DNA of 33,452 nucleotides from Methanomicrobium sp. (GCA_017412625.1 JAFPWZ010000038.1:1-33452); one strand, 5' to 3'; positions 16,645 through 25,734 are shown, numbered from the stretch's first letter. A program made the numbers and translations. The notes: generated by a model not told the origin, from the sequence alone.

Positions 16645-17355
16645 TCACTTGTAGGTCTTGCCCGTATACGAGTATTTGTCGGACTTGCCGCCCTTGAGCA
16701 CGATATAGAGCCAGATATAGAGCGATTTCAGGGTGCCGAACTTGACATAACGGCGCATCGAGAATTTCACCGTCATCTTTGAGTTGAACTTTACCTTGCC
16801 TATCTTTCTCATGCGCTGTGCAATCTCGAGGTCGTCGCCGGCATCTATGCATTTGTAGCCGCCTATAGAGTCATATGCCTCTTTTACGAATGCCGTGTTG
16901 CAGCCGAGAGTGTAGTAGAGCGTATGGGTATAGTATCCGAGTCTCGAGAACTGATTTGCAAGCCAGAGATAGAATTTGAACTTGAGCCCGGGTTCGAGCG
17001 GGGTGACGGTGCCGTAGAGCTGGACGATTTTATCGTCCTTTTCGAACGAAGCCAGAACGGTCTCGAGCCACTCGGGCGGGATTATGCAGTCGGCATCGGT
17101 TGTCGCAAGAATTTTTGCGTCCGCAAGTTTTGCGCCGTCGTTTCTTGCGCCGCCGACACGCTTGCTCGTCTGAATTATGACGGTATCGGCGAGTTTCTCC
17201 GCAAGTTCGCGTGTCCTGTCCTTCGAGCCGCCGTCCACGACAATAAGCTCGTAATCGCTTCGCGGTATTGTCTGATTGCAGAGCGAAGTCAGGCAGGGGG
17301 TAATATTATCCTCTTCGTTGAAAGTGGGTATGACAACAGATATTCTATGAACCAT
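16645..17355 (-). CDS. family 2 glycosyltransferase
   Basis: A 236-residue GT2 enzyme. It has the opening SVVIPTFNEEDN, VVDGGSKDRT, and the metal/nucleotide motif TTDADC with D87 and D89. The C-terminus, from about residue 150, may hold one or two hydrophobic segments (LYIWLYIVLKGG) that could touch the membrane. It transfers a sugar from a nucleotide-sugar donor; the nearby UDP-GlcNAc cluster makes a cell-surface or glycan role plausible but not proved. Confidence 0.88.
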   Translation of the reverse strand: MVHRISVVIPTFNEEDNITPCLTSLCNQTIPRSDYELIVVDGGSKDRTRELAEKLADTVIIQTSKRVGGARNDGAKLADAKILATTDADCIIPPEWLETVLASFEKDDKIVQLYGTVTPLEPGLKFKFYLWLANQFSRLGYYTHTLYYTLGCNTAFVKEAYDSIGGYKCIDAGDDLEIAQRMRKIGKVKFNSKMTVKFSMRRYVKFGTLKSLYIWLYIVLKGGKSDKYSYTGKTYK

Positions 17356-17383
17356 TTATACAGAATAATTCGCTTTTGACCGC

Positions 17384-17393
17384 AATATATATT
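17384..17393 (-). promoter_or_regulatory. TATA box of the glycosyltransferase gene
   Basis: AATATATATT lies about 30 nt upstream of the start codon at 17355, the usual TATA distance to the transcript start, suggesting a leaderless or very short-leader message. Confidence 0.5.
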
Positions 17394-17458
17394 TGGAATT
17401 CCCGCTGCGGGCACTATAGGGGCTATGGGCGCTGTCGGACCCGCCGCGGTTCAATTCG

Positions 17459-18220
17459 TCATTCGTATGCCAGAACGAAGCGCCCCTTATCGTTCTCGAT
17501 AATTTCGGCTTTAACCCCATAGACCTCGAAGATTGCCTTGGGAGTCAGAACGTCGGCAGGTCTGCCCGCGTCATAGACCTCGCCGTTTGATATGAGGACT
17601 ACTTTATCCGTGTAGCGTAAAGCCAGATTCAGGTCGTGGAGTGCGACAATCATGCCCGAATTGTCCCTGCGGATAATATCTCTCATTGTCGTGAGGGTAT
17701 CTATCTGATAGCGCAGATCAAGGGAACTTGTCGGCTCGTCAAAGAGGTAAAATACGGGTTTCTGTGCGATTGCACGGGCAATGAAGACCCGCTGGCGCTG
17801 CCCGCCCGAGAGTTCGTTTATCTGCCGCTCCGCAAGATCGCGTATGTTCATGCAGCGCAGTGCGTAGTCGACGGCGGCAAGGTCTTCTTCGCTCACCGAC
17901 CAGCTCATATACGGCGTCCTGCCGATGAGAACCGTCTCGAGAACCGTCGTATAACTGCTGTATGTGAAATACTGCGGCACATAGCCGATGAGTTTTGCCC
18001 TGTCGACGGGGTCAATCTCGTCCAGGGATTTCCCGTCGATGCTGATATTGCCCGATACGGGCTTGAAAAGGCTGGAAATTATCTTTATCGTCGTCGATTT
18101 TCCGCAGCCGTTGGGTCCGAGGAGCGAGACGACCTCGCCCGAATCGACACTGAAACTGACATCCTTCAAGACCCTGTATCTGCCGTAGTTGTGCACCAGA
18201 TTCTTTACGTCTATCTTCAT
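17459..18220 (-). CDS. ABC transporter ATPase, iron-siderophore/corrinoid importer type
   Basis: A 253-residue importer ATPase of the FepC/BtuD group. Walker A GPNGCGKST is at 35-43, with signature LSGGQRQRVFIARA and Walker B VFYLFDEPTSSLD. Its start overlaps the stop of the FecCD permease by 4 nt, so the pair is co-translated. The substrate could be a metal chelate or corrinoid. The position behind the chelatase genes points to cobalt or corrinoid supply, which is inference. Confidence 0.9.
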   Translation of the reverse strand: MKIDVKNLVHNYGRYRVLKDVSFSVDSGEVVSLLGPNGCGKSTTIKIISSLFKPVSGNISIDGKSLDEIDPVDRAKLIGYVPQYFTYSSYTTVLETVLIGRTPYMSWSVSEEDLAAVDYALRCMNIRDLAERQINELSGGQRQRVFIARAIAQKPVFYLFDEPTSSLDLRYQIDTLTTMRDIIRRDNSGMIVALHDLNLALRYTDKVVLISNGEVYDAGRPADVLTPKAIFEVYGVKAEIIENDKGRFVLAYE

Positions 18221-19404
18221 TCGAGACCCGCCCCCCGTCCTTTTACAATCAGATATATGAAGAATACGCCGCCGATGAGATACATGATGATGCCGACCGG
18301 CAGCTCAATCGGCGCAAGAACTATGCGTGCCAGCGTATCCGAGACCACAAGAATGAGTGCGCCCGCGGCAGCGGCACAGGGTATAAGGTAGCGGTTATCG
18401 TTTCCGATTATCATGCGGCAGATATGCGGCGCCATGAGCCCCACGAAACCGATTACGCCCGTAAACGCCAGACATGCGGAGGCGCCGAAACTGACGATCA
18501 ACAGACCCTGTATTCTGAATTTTGCGACGTTGATGCCGAGATTTTTGGCAACGTCGTCGCCTGCCGAGAGGGTGTTCAGTTTCCATGCCCTCATCTCCAT
18601 TAAGATGAAGCAGGCAAGCGCAATCGGGAAGAGGATGATGACCGCCTGCCAGCTTGCGCCCCACATGCCGCCCATGAGCCAGATGACTATGTCGCGGAGG
18701 GACTCGTCGCTCGAGATATACTGCATTGCCAGAAGTCCCGCCTGGAAGATGTATCCGATGACGACTCCCGAGAGGATGATTATCGACTGCGAAGCGCTTC
18801 TGGAATGCGAGAGCAGATAGATTATCGAGACGCTCATCCAGCCGAAGATGAAGGCGCTGAATATCATCAGGACGCTGTTCATGCTAAGGGTATATCCGAA
18901 GATATATGCCGTGCTCTTAAAGAGAGAGCCGAAGACAATGGGTCCGAGGACAATCATGAATGCCGCGCCGAATGATGCCGCGGATGAGAGTCCCAGCGTG
19001 AACGGACTTACGAGGGGATTTCTGAGGAGTGCCTGCATGACCGCACCGGCAAGCGCCAGACAGACGCCGGCGAGTGCCGCAAGGAAAATACGCGGCAGTC
19101 TCAGATTGAAGAGGATCATCGCGGTGTTTTCGTTGACGGCACTGTCCGTGATTCCCGGAATGACGGAGTTGAGCAGCACGGCGATTATGTCGGACGGGGG
19201 TATATACACGCTTCCGCTGGCGGCGGCAAAGATCATCGCGAGTATCAGGAGTATGACCGTAACCGCGATTACGGCGATCTTCTGACCGTGCATCTTTGCG
19301 TATGCGGTGTTTATGTTCCTTTCTTCCGCCGCATCCGTCTTACCGGTCTTATCCGTTATCTCCGCCCTGTTCCCTGTATCCTTGATATCCGTTCCGTCCG
19401 TCAT
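18217..19404 (-). CDS. FecCD-family ABC transporter permease
   Basis: A 395-residue membrane protein of the FecCD/BtuC family with about ten hydrophobic segments beginning near residue 42. Typical motifs are LRLPRIFLAALAG, ALAGAVMQALLRNPL and GFVGLMAPHICRMIIG. The first 37 residues are polar (DKTGKTDAAEE) and not expected in the family; an alternative ATG at 19293 (residue 38) would remove them. It follows the chlD stop by 48 nt on the same strand, probably in one transcript. The binding-protein gene is not adjacent; a candidate is at 28277. Confidence 0.9.
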   Translation of the reverse strand: MTDGTDIKDTGNRAEITDKTGKTDAAEERNINTAYAKMHGQKIAVIAVTVILLILAMIFAAASGSVYIPPSDIIAVLLNSVIPGITDSAVNENTAMILFNLRLPRIFLAALAGVCLALAGAVMQALLRNPLVSPFTLGLSSAASFGAAFMIVLGPIVFGSLFKSTAYIFGYTLSMNSVLMIFSAFIFGWMSVSIIYLLSHSRSASQSIIILSGVVIGYIFQAGLLAMQYISSDESLRDIVIWLMGGMWGASWQAVIILFPIALACFILMEMRAWKLNTLSAGDDVAKNLGINVAKFRIQGLLIVSFGASACLAFTGVIGFVGLMAPHICRMIIGNDNRYLIPCAAAAGALILVVSDTLARIVLAPIELPVGIIMYLIGGVFFIYLIVKGRGAGLE

Positions 19405-19452
19405 TTTGCCGTATTTCCCCTATACCCCGTATTTCACGTATTCTCCGTACCT

Positions 19453-20250
19453 TTATCCTTCGAGTTCGCTGAGTTTCATGTATTTTGCGCCCATGGCATC
19501 GGCAAGTTTTTTGGCGTAGCCTAAGGAGACAAAGCCTTCTTCCGAGTCGAGGACAAGGGAGGGTATCTTTGCCTCTTTAATCATCGCCGCCATTGAAAAA
19601 CTCTCTGCGAGCGGGTTTTTGTCCGAGAGACTCACGTTTCCTCTGCCGTCCGAGACCAGAATCAGAAGCGGTTTTGTAAGGTGATTCTTCATCATCTCGG
19701 CGGAGATGGTCTCAAGACCTTTCTTCAGACCTTCGGCGAGAGGCGTCTTGCCGCCGATCTCGATCTTTTTCATGTACTCCTGAGCCATCGCGATATCCGA
19801 GGTAAGCGGGAGGATAACCTTCGCGCTCTTTGCGCGGAAGGTAATCAGTCCTATCTTGTCGCGTTTCTGATATGCGTCGATAAGCAGGGAGAGGATAGCG
19901 CCTTTGACCGCCGACATGCGTTTCTGTGCACCCATACTCCCGCTTGCATCCACTATGAAGAGTATGCTGTTCTCGCTTCTGCGTTCCATCACCTTCTCGC
20001 GAACGTCGGAGATGACTATCCGCAATGCCGTGCTGCAGTCCGCGGATGAATCCCCGGAAGTGCCGCCCGCAGGCGATTCCCGCGAGGCTCCGTTCAGTGC
20101 CGCGGCACGAATCGTGGCATCCATTGCAATGGTCTTTGGCTTGCCCTGCGGTATCCTGCTGCCCACATATCTTCCCGAGGAACTTCGGGTTACGCTTCGC
20201 CTGCCGCTTCCCTCCCTTACTATGCTGTCAATCTTCAACTCGGGAGTCAA
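19453..20250 (-). CDS. chlD: VWA-domain chelatase subunit (ChlD part of a frameshifted chlID gene)
   Basis: This frame encodes the C-terminal half of a ChlI-ChlD protein. GSGRRS and SGRYVGSR are followed by a VWA domain with MIDAS motif DASGSMG (D101) and GGKTPLAEGL. The only possible local start is a TTG at 20250, without SD. The frame is open upstream to about 20300, and reading it from 20268 gives RVKSSA before the TTG. This joins seamlessly to the ASDPF end of the ChlI frame. The probable product is a 666-residue fusion made by -1 frameshifting, not a separate 265-residue protein. Residues 54-75 (counted from the TTG) form a Gly/Ser-rich insertion. Confidence 0.85.
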   Translation of the reverse strand: MTPELKIDSIVREGSGRRSVTRSSSGRYVGSRIPQGKPKTIAMDATIRAAALNGASRESPAGGTSGDSSADCSTALRIVISDVREKVMERRSENSILFIVDASGSMGAQKRMSAVKGAILSLLIDAYQKRDKIGLITFRAKSAKVILPLTSDIAMAQEYMKKIEIGGKTPLAEGLKKGLETISAEMMKNHLTKPLLILVSDGRGNVSLSDKNPLAESFSMAAMIKEAKIPSLVLDSEEGFVSLGYAKKLADAMGAKYMKLSELEG

Positions 20251-20274
20251 TGCTGAAGATTTTACGCGAAAGGG
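20230..20274 (-). promoter_or_regulatory. programmed -1 frameshift site (slippery heptamer plus hairpin)
   Basis: On the minus strand the ChlI frame reads GAC-CCT-TTC-GCG-TAA. C-CCT-TTC (20274-20268) is a canonical X-XXY-YYZ heptamer: tRNA-Pro re-pairs from CCU to CCC and tRNA-Phe from UUC to UUU. After 6 nt (GCGTAA, which includes the zero-frame stop) comes a perfect 8-bp stem, AATCTTCA and TGAAGATT, with a 16-nt loop (20261-20230). AAGG lies 7 nt upstream of the heptamer and could add a ribosome contact. The -1 frame is closed by a TAA about 25 nt upstream, so the shift window is narrow and includes this heptamer. Confidence 0.85.
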
Positions 20275-21452
20275 TCCGATGCCTTGAAGAATTTAGTCTC
20301 GGAGTTATCCGAGCCGCTGCCGCCGCTCTGCTTCTGCTCTCCGCCGTTGTCCTGCGGCTCGTTCTGCGTGTTCTTCTGCGGCGTATCCGAATCGTTCTCC
20401 TTCGGTTCGGACTTGTCGTGATTCTTTGCCTTCTCAATCGACTCGTCTATCTTCCTGTCGTCGTACTGCTCGTTTGAGAACGGCGTCTTCCTCATCCTGT
20501 GCGCCAGAACAAGTTTTGCCGCCTCCCTTATGTCGTCTTCGGTGACCTCGGTGCGCAGTTTGTAGGCGCAGAGGGTCACGGCGGTCTTGACAAGCGTAAT
20601 GTCGCCGCGGTGACCGTCGACACCGGCATCCGTGCATATCTGAACGGCGATACGAAGCATATCGTCGGGGATGACGACGTCGGGGAGGAGTGCTTTTGCC
20701 GCGAGTATCTTATCGGCGATCTTCTTATCCGCCGCCGCCCACTTCGCCGCGAATCCCGTCGGATCGTTCTCGAATTCCATTCTCCGTTTTATGATCTCAA
20801 GGCGTGTCTCCGCATCGGAAATACCTTCGATGACTGCGCAGAGACCGAATCTGTCGAGCAGCTGCGGGCGCAGGTCGCCTTCTTCGGGATTCATGGTGCC
20901 GACGAGGATGAATGACGACGGGTGGGTATACGAGACGCCTTCGCGTTCGATTATATTGAGCCCCATTGCCGCGACATCGAGGAGAAGGTCGACGATATGG
21001 TCGTTTAAGAGATTTACTTCGTCCACGTAGAGGATGTTCCTGTGCGCCGCCGCAAGAATTCCGGGCTCGAACTTCTTCTCGCCTTCCTTGATTGCGGAGG
21101 AGATGTCAAGACTTCCCACAACCATGTCCTCGGTCGCGGAGACGGGTAATTCGACGACGGTCATCTTTCTCTCGGTGGTGCGGAGATTGATCATGTTTTT
21201 CCGGCATTCCTCGCAGAAATCTTCGGGTTTTTCGGGATCGCAGCCGAAGGTGCAGCCCATGACGACTTTATTCTCGGGAAGAAGCGCCGCAAGTGAACGT
21301 ACGGCCGTCGATTTTGCCGTACCTCTCTCTCCTTTGATAAGAACGCCGCCGATTGACGGATTTATCGCGTTCAGTATCAGTGCCGTTTTCATTATGTCCT
21401 GACCGACGATTGCTGAAAAAGGATAGATTTGACGATTATGTGTCTTTGACAT
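20262..21452 (-). CDS. chlI: ChlI-type AAA+ chelatase ATPase (short product)
   Basis: A 396-residue AAA+ protein of the magnesium/cobalt chelatase I family. The Walker A loop GERGTAKST is at 41-49, a Cys set at C67, C71, C80 and C83 follows, and Walker B is LYVDEVNLL. The ATG at 21452 is preferred because GAGG lies 5 nt before it; an upstream ATG at 21518 would add 22 residues outside the family. The last 60 residues form an acidic, Gln/Asn/Ser/Gly-rich linker like that joining the AAA+ and VWA parts of fused chelatase subunits. Translation ends at TAA 20262-20264 unless the ribosome shifts to -1. It would drive metal insertion by the CobN product. Confidence 0.92.
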   Translation of the reverse strand: MSKTHNRQIYPFSAIVGQDIMKTALILNAINPSIGGVLIKGERGTAKSTAVRSLAALLPENKVVMGCTFGCDPEKPEDFCEECRKNMINLRTTERKMTVVELPVSATEDMVVGSLDISSAIKEGEKKFEPGILAAAHRNILYVDEVNLLNDHIVDLLLDVAAMGLNIIEREGVSYTHPSSFILVGTMNPEEGDLRPQLLDRFGLCAVIEGISDAETRLEIIKRRMEFENDPTGFAAKWAAADKKIADKILAAKALLPDVVIPDDMLRIAVQICTDAGVDGHRGDITLVKTAVTLCAYKLRTEVTEDDIREAAKLVLAHRMRKTPFSNEQYDDRKIDESIEKAKNHDKSEPKENDSDTPQKNTQNEPQDNGGEQKQSGGSGSDNSETKFFKASDPFA

Positions 21453-21861
21453 GTTTCCTCTGTGCGCAGATATTTGTCGGGATAGTTTTCGTGATCTCAC
21501 CCGAATAACCCCAATCATTCGGAGCCGCGTTAACGGTGTTAACGGGCTTTTTTACTTTGTTTTCGGTTCACGACGGCTTTATCCCGACAGTTTACGGTGT
21601 ATTAACTAATTAATATCATTGCTATTTAGTATTATGTATTTTATTTTCGTAATACCGGATCGGTGCGGGAATGACGTTTGAAATTACGGCAAAATGGCAT
21701 TTTTCCGGACATATACGGTAAAATTTGTCTGTTATTGCCGTCATGATCATTTATCCGTCGCATGAAAATCCACATGCCGTGCCCAGTATGGCAATGCCGT
21801 GAAATCAAACTGATATCACTAAATAATACAATTATTAAATTTGTAATACTGAAGATAAAAT
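21453..21861. promoter_or_regulatory. divergent regulatory region between chlID and cobN
   Basis: About 410 bp with no gene. A 17-nt palindrome, CGTTAACGGTGTTAACG, is at 21528-21544, followed on the plus strand by a T-run. TATTTAGT (21623-21630) and ACTAAATA (21818-21825) are inverted copies, the second 37 nt before the cobN ATG. TTCGTAATACC near 21646 and TTTGTAATACT near 21840 are similar direct copies. AT-rich sequence just before cobN (ATTATTAAAT, 21831-21840) could be its TATA region. I see no cobalamin riboswitch. Confidence 0.45.
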
Positions 21862-24800
21862 ATGAAACTTGTTGCCGTAATGTGGGATGCATATATACCT
21901 CTGCTCAAAAGGGCGGCTGATGAAGCGGGGATTGAATTATATGCGTATGCAAACCGAATTACCGAGGAAAAACGCGAACTTCTCGAAGAGATTCTCGCAA
22001 AGTCGGCGGATGCGGACGTAATTCTCTTCAACCGCACCACGCACAGTTTTTGGGAGGAACTGTGCGTCAGTTTTCAGGAGATTCGGGAGAAAAAACCCGT
22101 AATCTGCGTAGGCAACGATACCTCGTACTGGGGTCTGACATCGACGGACAAGGAGATAGCCATCGAGGCCTACAAATATCTTACAAAGAACAGTTACGAG
22201 AACTTCAGAAGGCTCATATTTTTACTGGATCACCATTTCGGCGATAAAAAATTCGAGGTCCTGCCGCCCCTGGAAGTTCCTTTTCAGGGCATAGTTCACC
22301 CCAAAGCCGGAGATATAATCTTTGACTCTCTCTCCGATTATCTCGAATGGTATGAGGGATATATCGCCGACAGCGGAAAGGATGACGGCGGTATCGGGGA
22401 CCGCGGAGTTAAGGATGGCGGGAAGTATGTCGGCGTCATCATCTCGCGTGCCGCATGGCTCTCGCAGAACCGCGAGATTGAGGAGACCGTTATCAGAGAT
22501 CTCGAAGATTCGGGTCTGAGGACAATCCCCGTCTTCACGAACTCCGTCCATGATGACAGCCAGAAATCTCTCAATATCGCCGAGGTCATTCAAAAGTATT
22601 TCTTCCTCAATAATGTCTCAAAAGTCTCGGCAATAGTCAAGATGACCACCTTCATGATAGGAAAGGACAGCTCGGTCAGCGACAAAGACCGGCTCAACAC
22701 CGGCGTCTCCCTCCTGAAATCGATGAACATCCCCGTATTCCAGCCAATAATCTCATATTACGCAACAATCGAGGACTGGAAAAACTCGCCGGGACTCACC
22801 TCCGATCTGGCGTGGTCGGTCGCAATGCCCGAGTTTGAGGGTCTGATAGAGCCGATAATGCTCGGAGCGTCCAGAGAGAACCGCAACAACGAGTATGACA
22901 GGACGGTAATCCCGGGTCATTCGAAGAAGATTGCCGACAGGGTCATAAACTGGATAAAGCTCAGCGAAAAGAGCAACGCCGAAAAGAAGGTCGTTTTCAT
23001 CCTGAACAACAACCCCTGCGCAAGCGTCGAGGCAAATATCGGCTCGGCGGCGCATCTGGACGCGGCAAGAAGCGTGGTAAACATCCTCGCAAGCATGAAA
23101 AACGCCGGCTACAACGTCGAAGTTCCAGCCTCGGCAAAGGAACTGATGGACCTCTTCCTTGAGAAGAAGGCAATCTCGGAGTTCCGCTGGACTACCAAGT
23201 TGGAGATTGTCAGATGCGGCGGCGCTCTGTATCAGATGAGCACCGAAGAATACATGAAATTCTTCTCATCGCTTAAGGAGCCGGTTCAGAAGAGGGTGAA
23301 AGATATCTGGGGTGAGCCGCCCGGCGAAGGCATGGTGCTGGACGGCAGGATTCTGATAACGGGTCTGAAGTTCGGAAACGCAATCGTCGCCGTTCAACCA
23401 AAACGCGGCTGTTTCGGGGCGCAGTGCGACGGCTCGGTCTGCAAGATTCTCCACAATCCCGACTGCCCGCCGACGCATCAGTATATGGCGGCATATCACT
23501 ATTTCGAGAGCATATACGATACCGACGTCTTCATTCATGTCGGCACTCACGGAAATCTCGAGTTCCTGCCCGGAAAAGGAACCGCACTCTCGGATGAGTG
23601 TTATCCGGCGATTCTCTCGGGAAGAAAGCCGCTTCTCTATATCTACAATACGGACAACCCCCCCGAAGGCACGATTGCCAAGAGGCGTGTCAATGCCACG
23701 CTTATCGGGCATATGCAGACGGCGATGTCGGTATCCTCGCTCTACGGCGAATACGAGAAACTGGACAATCTCCTGAACCAGTACGAGACGGCAAAGACCG
23801 ACCCCGCACGTGCGCATGCCCTGCATCACATGATACTCGATGTTGTCTCCGCTGACAAGTTCAAGAATCTGAATATTACCCATGAGACGCCGATAGATGA
23901 CGCCGTAAGAATCTGTCACGAGGCTTTGACCCTCATCCGCAACACAAAGATAGATTCTGGTATGCACGTCTTCGGAGAACTGCCGCAGGGCGACAGAAAA
24001 GCCGATATGATAACATCGATTCTGATGTATTCCGACGGCAGCGGAGATGCTGATGCCCCGCTCTCGCTCAGAGATACGGTTTCCGCTGTCTTCGGACTCT
24101 CGTATGATGAATTGAAGAGGAATCCGTCGGAATTCAACACGAGATATTCGCTATCCAACGGCGCCCTCATCGAGTATCTCTACAATAAATCGGTTACGGT
24201 CGTAAAGATGACGCTTGCGGGCGCAAACTGCGAGGATATCCTCAATGCTCTCGGAAAGAACGCCTCGGAGTTGAGCGAGAGGACAGTCATGAGCCTGAAG
24301 GAGGCAATGGGAAAGATTGCTGATATTAACCGGCGCATTCTCGATTCAAAAGAGATGGATTCCCTCATGAACGGGCTTAACGGCGGCTATATCCCTCCGG
24401 GACCCTCGGGGCTTGTAATCCGCGGTCGCATCGACGTTCTCCCGAGCGGCAGGAACTTCTACTCGCTCGATCCGACAAAGGTGCCGACGACCTCGGCATG
24501 GCGTGTGGGCGAGAGGCTTGCCGATGCCCTTCTCGACAAATATCTGGACGAGGAAGGCAAATATCCCGAAAATGTCGCGTTCTACTGGATGTGCAGCGAT
24601 ATCATGACCGCCGACGGCGAGATGATGGCTGAGATATTCTCTCTTCTCGGAGTCGTACCCGTCTGGAACAATGCCGGTCAGGTAAAGTCCTTCGAGGTTG
24701 TTCCCGCGGACAAACTGGTGCATCCGAGGATTGACGTGACAATCCGCATCTCGGGCATTCTCCGCGACAATTTCATGGGCGCCGTCAACCTCGTCGACAG

Positions 24801-25734
24801 TGCTATTGCCGCCGTATCCGTCCTCGACGAGCCTGATGAGGTTAACTACGTGAAGAAGCATGTCGCCGAAAAAACGGGTAAAGGGGTTGAATTTACGGAG
24901 GCGACCTCAAGAATCTTCAGCGCACGCCCGGGCGCATATACATCGGGCGTGAATCTGGCAATACTTGCGGGCGCGTGGAAGACCGAAAAGGACCTTGCCG
25001 AGATATTCATCGCAGTCAACGGCTATGCATACGGCGGTAATCGCAACGGAAAAGAGACCTATGAGCAGTTCGCCTCGAATCTTGAGACCGTCAACGTCAC
25101 ATTCAACAAAGTGGTCTCGGATGAGCACGATCTCCTCGGCTGCTGCTGTTACTACGGAAATCAGGGCGGACTTACGGCGGCGGCAAGATACCTCTCGCAG
25201 AAACCCGTGAAGGCGTATTACGGCGATACCCGAGAGCCCGAGTATGTCAGCGTAAGGACTCTTGCCGATGAGGTAAGAAGGGTGGTAAGGACCAAACTCC
25301 TCAATCCGAAGTGGATTGACGGCATGAAAGAGCACGGTTATAAGGGCGCTTCCGATATCATGAAACGTGTCAGCCGCGTTTACGGCTGGGAAGCCGCGAC
25401 GCAGGAGGTCGACGACAGCATATTCGACGATATTGCCGATACCTTCGTGAACGACAAGGTAATGAGGGAGTTCTTTGAGGAGAACAATCCATATGCCCTC
25501 GAAGAGATCTCCAGAAGGCTTCTTGAGGCTGAGAGCAGGGGGCTGTGGAAGCCCAATCAGAAGACCATCGACGAGCTTAAGGAGAACTACCTCGAGATCG
25601 AGTCATGGCTTGAAGACAAGGCGGGGGACGGTAATTTCCAGGGCGGCAGTGTCGACGTGATTACCGCCGATGAGGTCGAAGGCTGGGGCGATTCGATAGC
25701 TGAGGTCATGAAACGGGTGCACAACCGCAGATGA
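21862..25734 (+). CDS. cobN: cobaltochelatase CobN / magnesium chelatase H-family large subunit
   Basis: A 1290-residue CobN/ChlH-family protein, close to the usual length. Conserved blocks are PKRGCFGAQCDG, the catalytic-region motif HVGTHGNLEFLPGKG near residue 560, NPPEGTIAKRRVNA, YAYGGNRNG and CCCYYGNQGG. The large subunit binds the tetrapyrrole and inserts the metal with help from the I and D subunits, encoded divergently. Methanogens that make B12 anaerobically insert cobalt early with a CbiX/CbiK-type chelatase, so the role of CobN here is uncertain; late cobalt insertion, salvage or another tetrapyrrole are options. Residues about 171-190 are a Gly/Asp/Lys-rich insertion (GKDDGGIGDRGVKDGG). 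Confidence 0.93.
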   Translation: MKLVAVMWDAYIPLLKRAADEAGIELYAYANRITEEKRELLEEILAKSADADVILFNRTTHSFWEELCVSFQEIREKKPVICVGNDTSYWGLTSTDKEIAIEAYKYLTKNSYENFRRLIFLLDHHFGDKKFEVLPPLEVPFQGIVHPKAGDIIFDSLSDYLEWYEGYIADSGKDDGGIGDRGVKDGGKYVGVIISRAAWLSQNREIEETVIRDLEDSGLRTIPVFTNSVHDDSQKSLNIAEVIQKYFFLNNVSKVSAIVKMTTFMIGKDSSVSDKDRLNTGVSLLKSMNIPVFQPIISYYATIEDWKNSPGLTSDLAWSVAMPEFEGLIEPIMLGASRENRNNEYDRTVIPGHSKKIADRVINWIKLSEKSNAEKKVVFILNNNPCASVEANIGSAAHLDAARSVVNILASMKNAGYNVEVPASAKELMDLFLEKKAISEFRWTTKLEIVRCGGALYQMSTEEYMKFFSSLKEPVQKRVKDIWGEPPGEGMVLDGRILITGLKFGNAIVAVQPKRGCFGAQCDGSVCKILHNPDCPPTHQYMAAYHYFESIYDTDVFIHVGTHGNLEFLPGKGTALSDECYPAILSGRKPLLYIYNTDNPPEGTIAKRRVNATLIGHMQTAMSVSSLYGEYEKLDNLLNQYETAKTDPARAHALHHMILDVVSADKFKNLNITHETPIDDAVRICHEALTLIRNTKIDSGMHVFGELPQGDRKADMITSILMYSDGSGDADAPLSLRDTVSAVFGLSYDELKRNPSEFNTRYSLSNGALIEYLYNKSVTVVKMTLAGANCEDILNALGKNASELSERTVMSLKEAMGKIADINRRILDSKEMDSLMNGLNGGYIPPGPSGLVIRGRIDVLPSGRNFYSLDPTKVPTTSAWRVGERLADALLDKYLDEEGKYPENVAFYWMCSDIMTADGEMMAEIFSLLGVVPVWNNAGQVKSFEVVPADKLVHPRIDVTIRISGILRDNFMGAVNLVDSAIAAVSVLDEPDEVNYVKKHVAEKTGKGVEFTEATSRIFSARPGAYTSGVNLAILAGAWKTEKDLAEIFIAVNGYAYGGNRNGKETYEQFASNLETVNVTFNKVVSDEHDLLGCCCYYGNQGGLTAAARYLSQKPVKAYYGDTREPEYVSVRTLADEVRRVVRTKLLNPKWIDGMKEHGYKGASDIMKRVSRVYGWEAATQEVDDSIFDDIADTFVNDKVMREFFEENNPYALEEISRRLLEAESRGLWKPNQKTIDELKENYLEIESWLEDKAGDGNFQGGSVDVITADEVEGWGDSIAEVMKRVHNRR

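Noticed and set aside
20250-20250. Independent initiation of ChlD at TTG
   Set aside because: No SD is visible, and the frame continues upstream of the TTG with residues that join directly to the ChlI end.
19453-20264. chlD as a pseudogene broken by a frameshift
   Set aside because: The break coincides with a canonical slippery heptamer at the right distance from a perfect hairpin, and both halves are otherwise intact, so programmed decoding is more likely than decay. A sequencing error remains possible.
21453-21861. Cobalamin riboswitch between chlID and cobN
   Set aside because: I could not find the conserved B12-box or a multi-arm fold; only short palindromes are visible.
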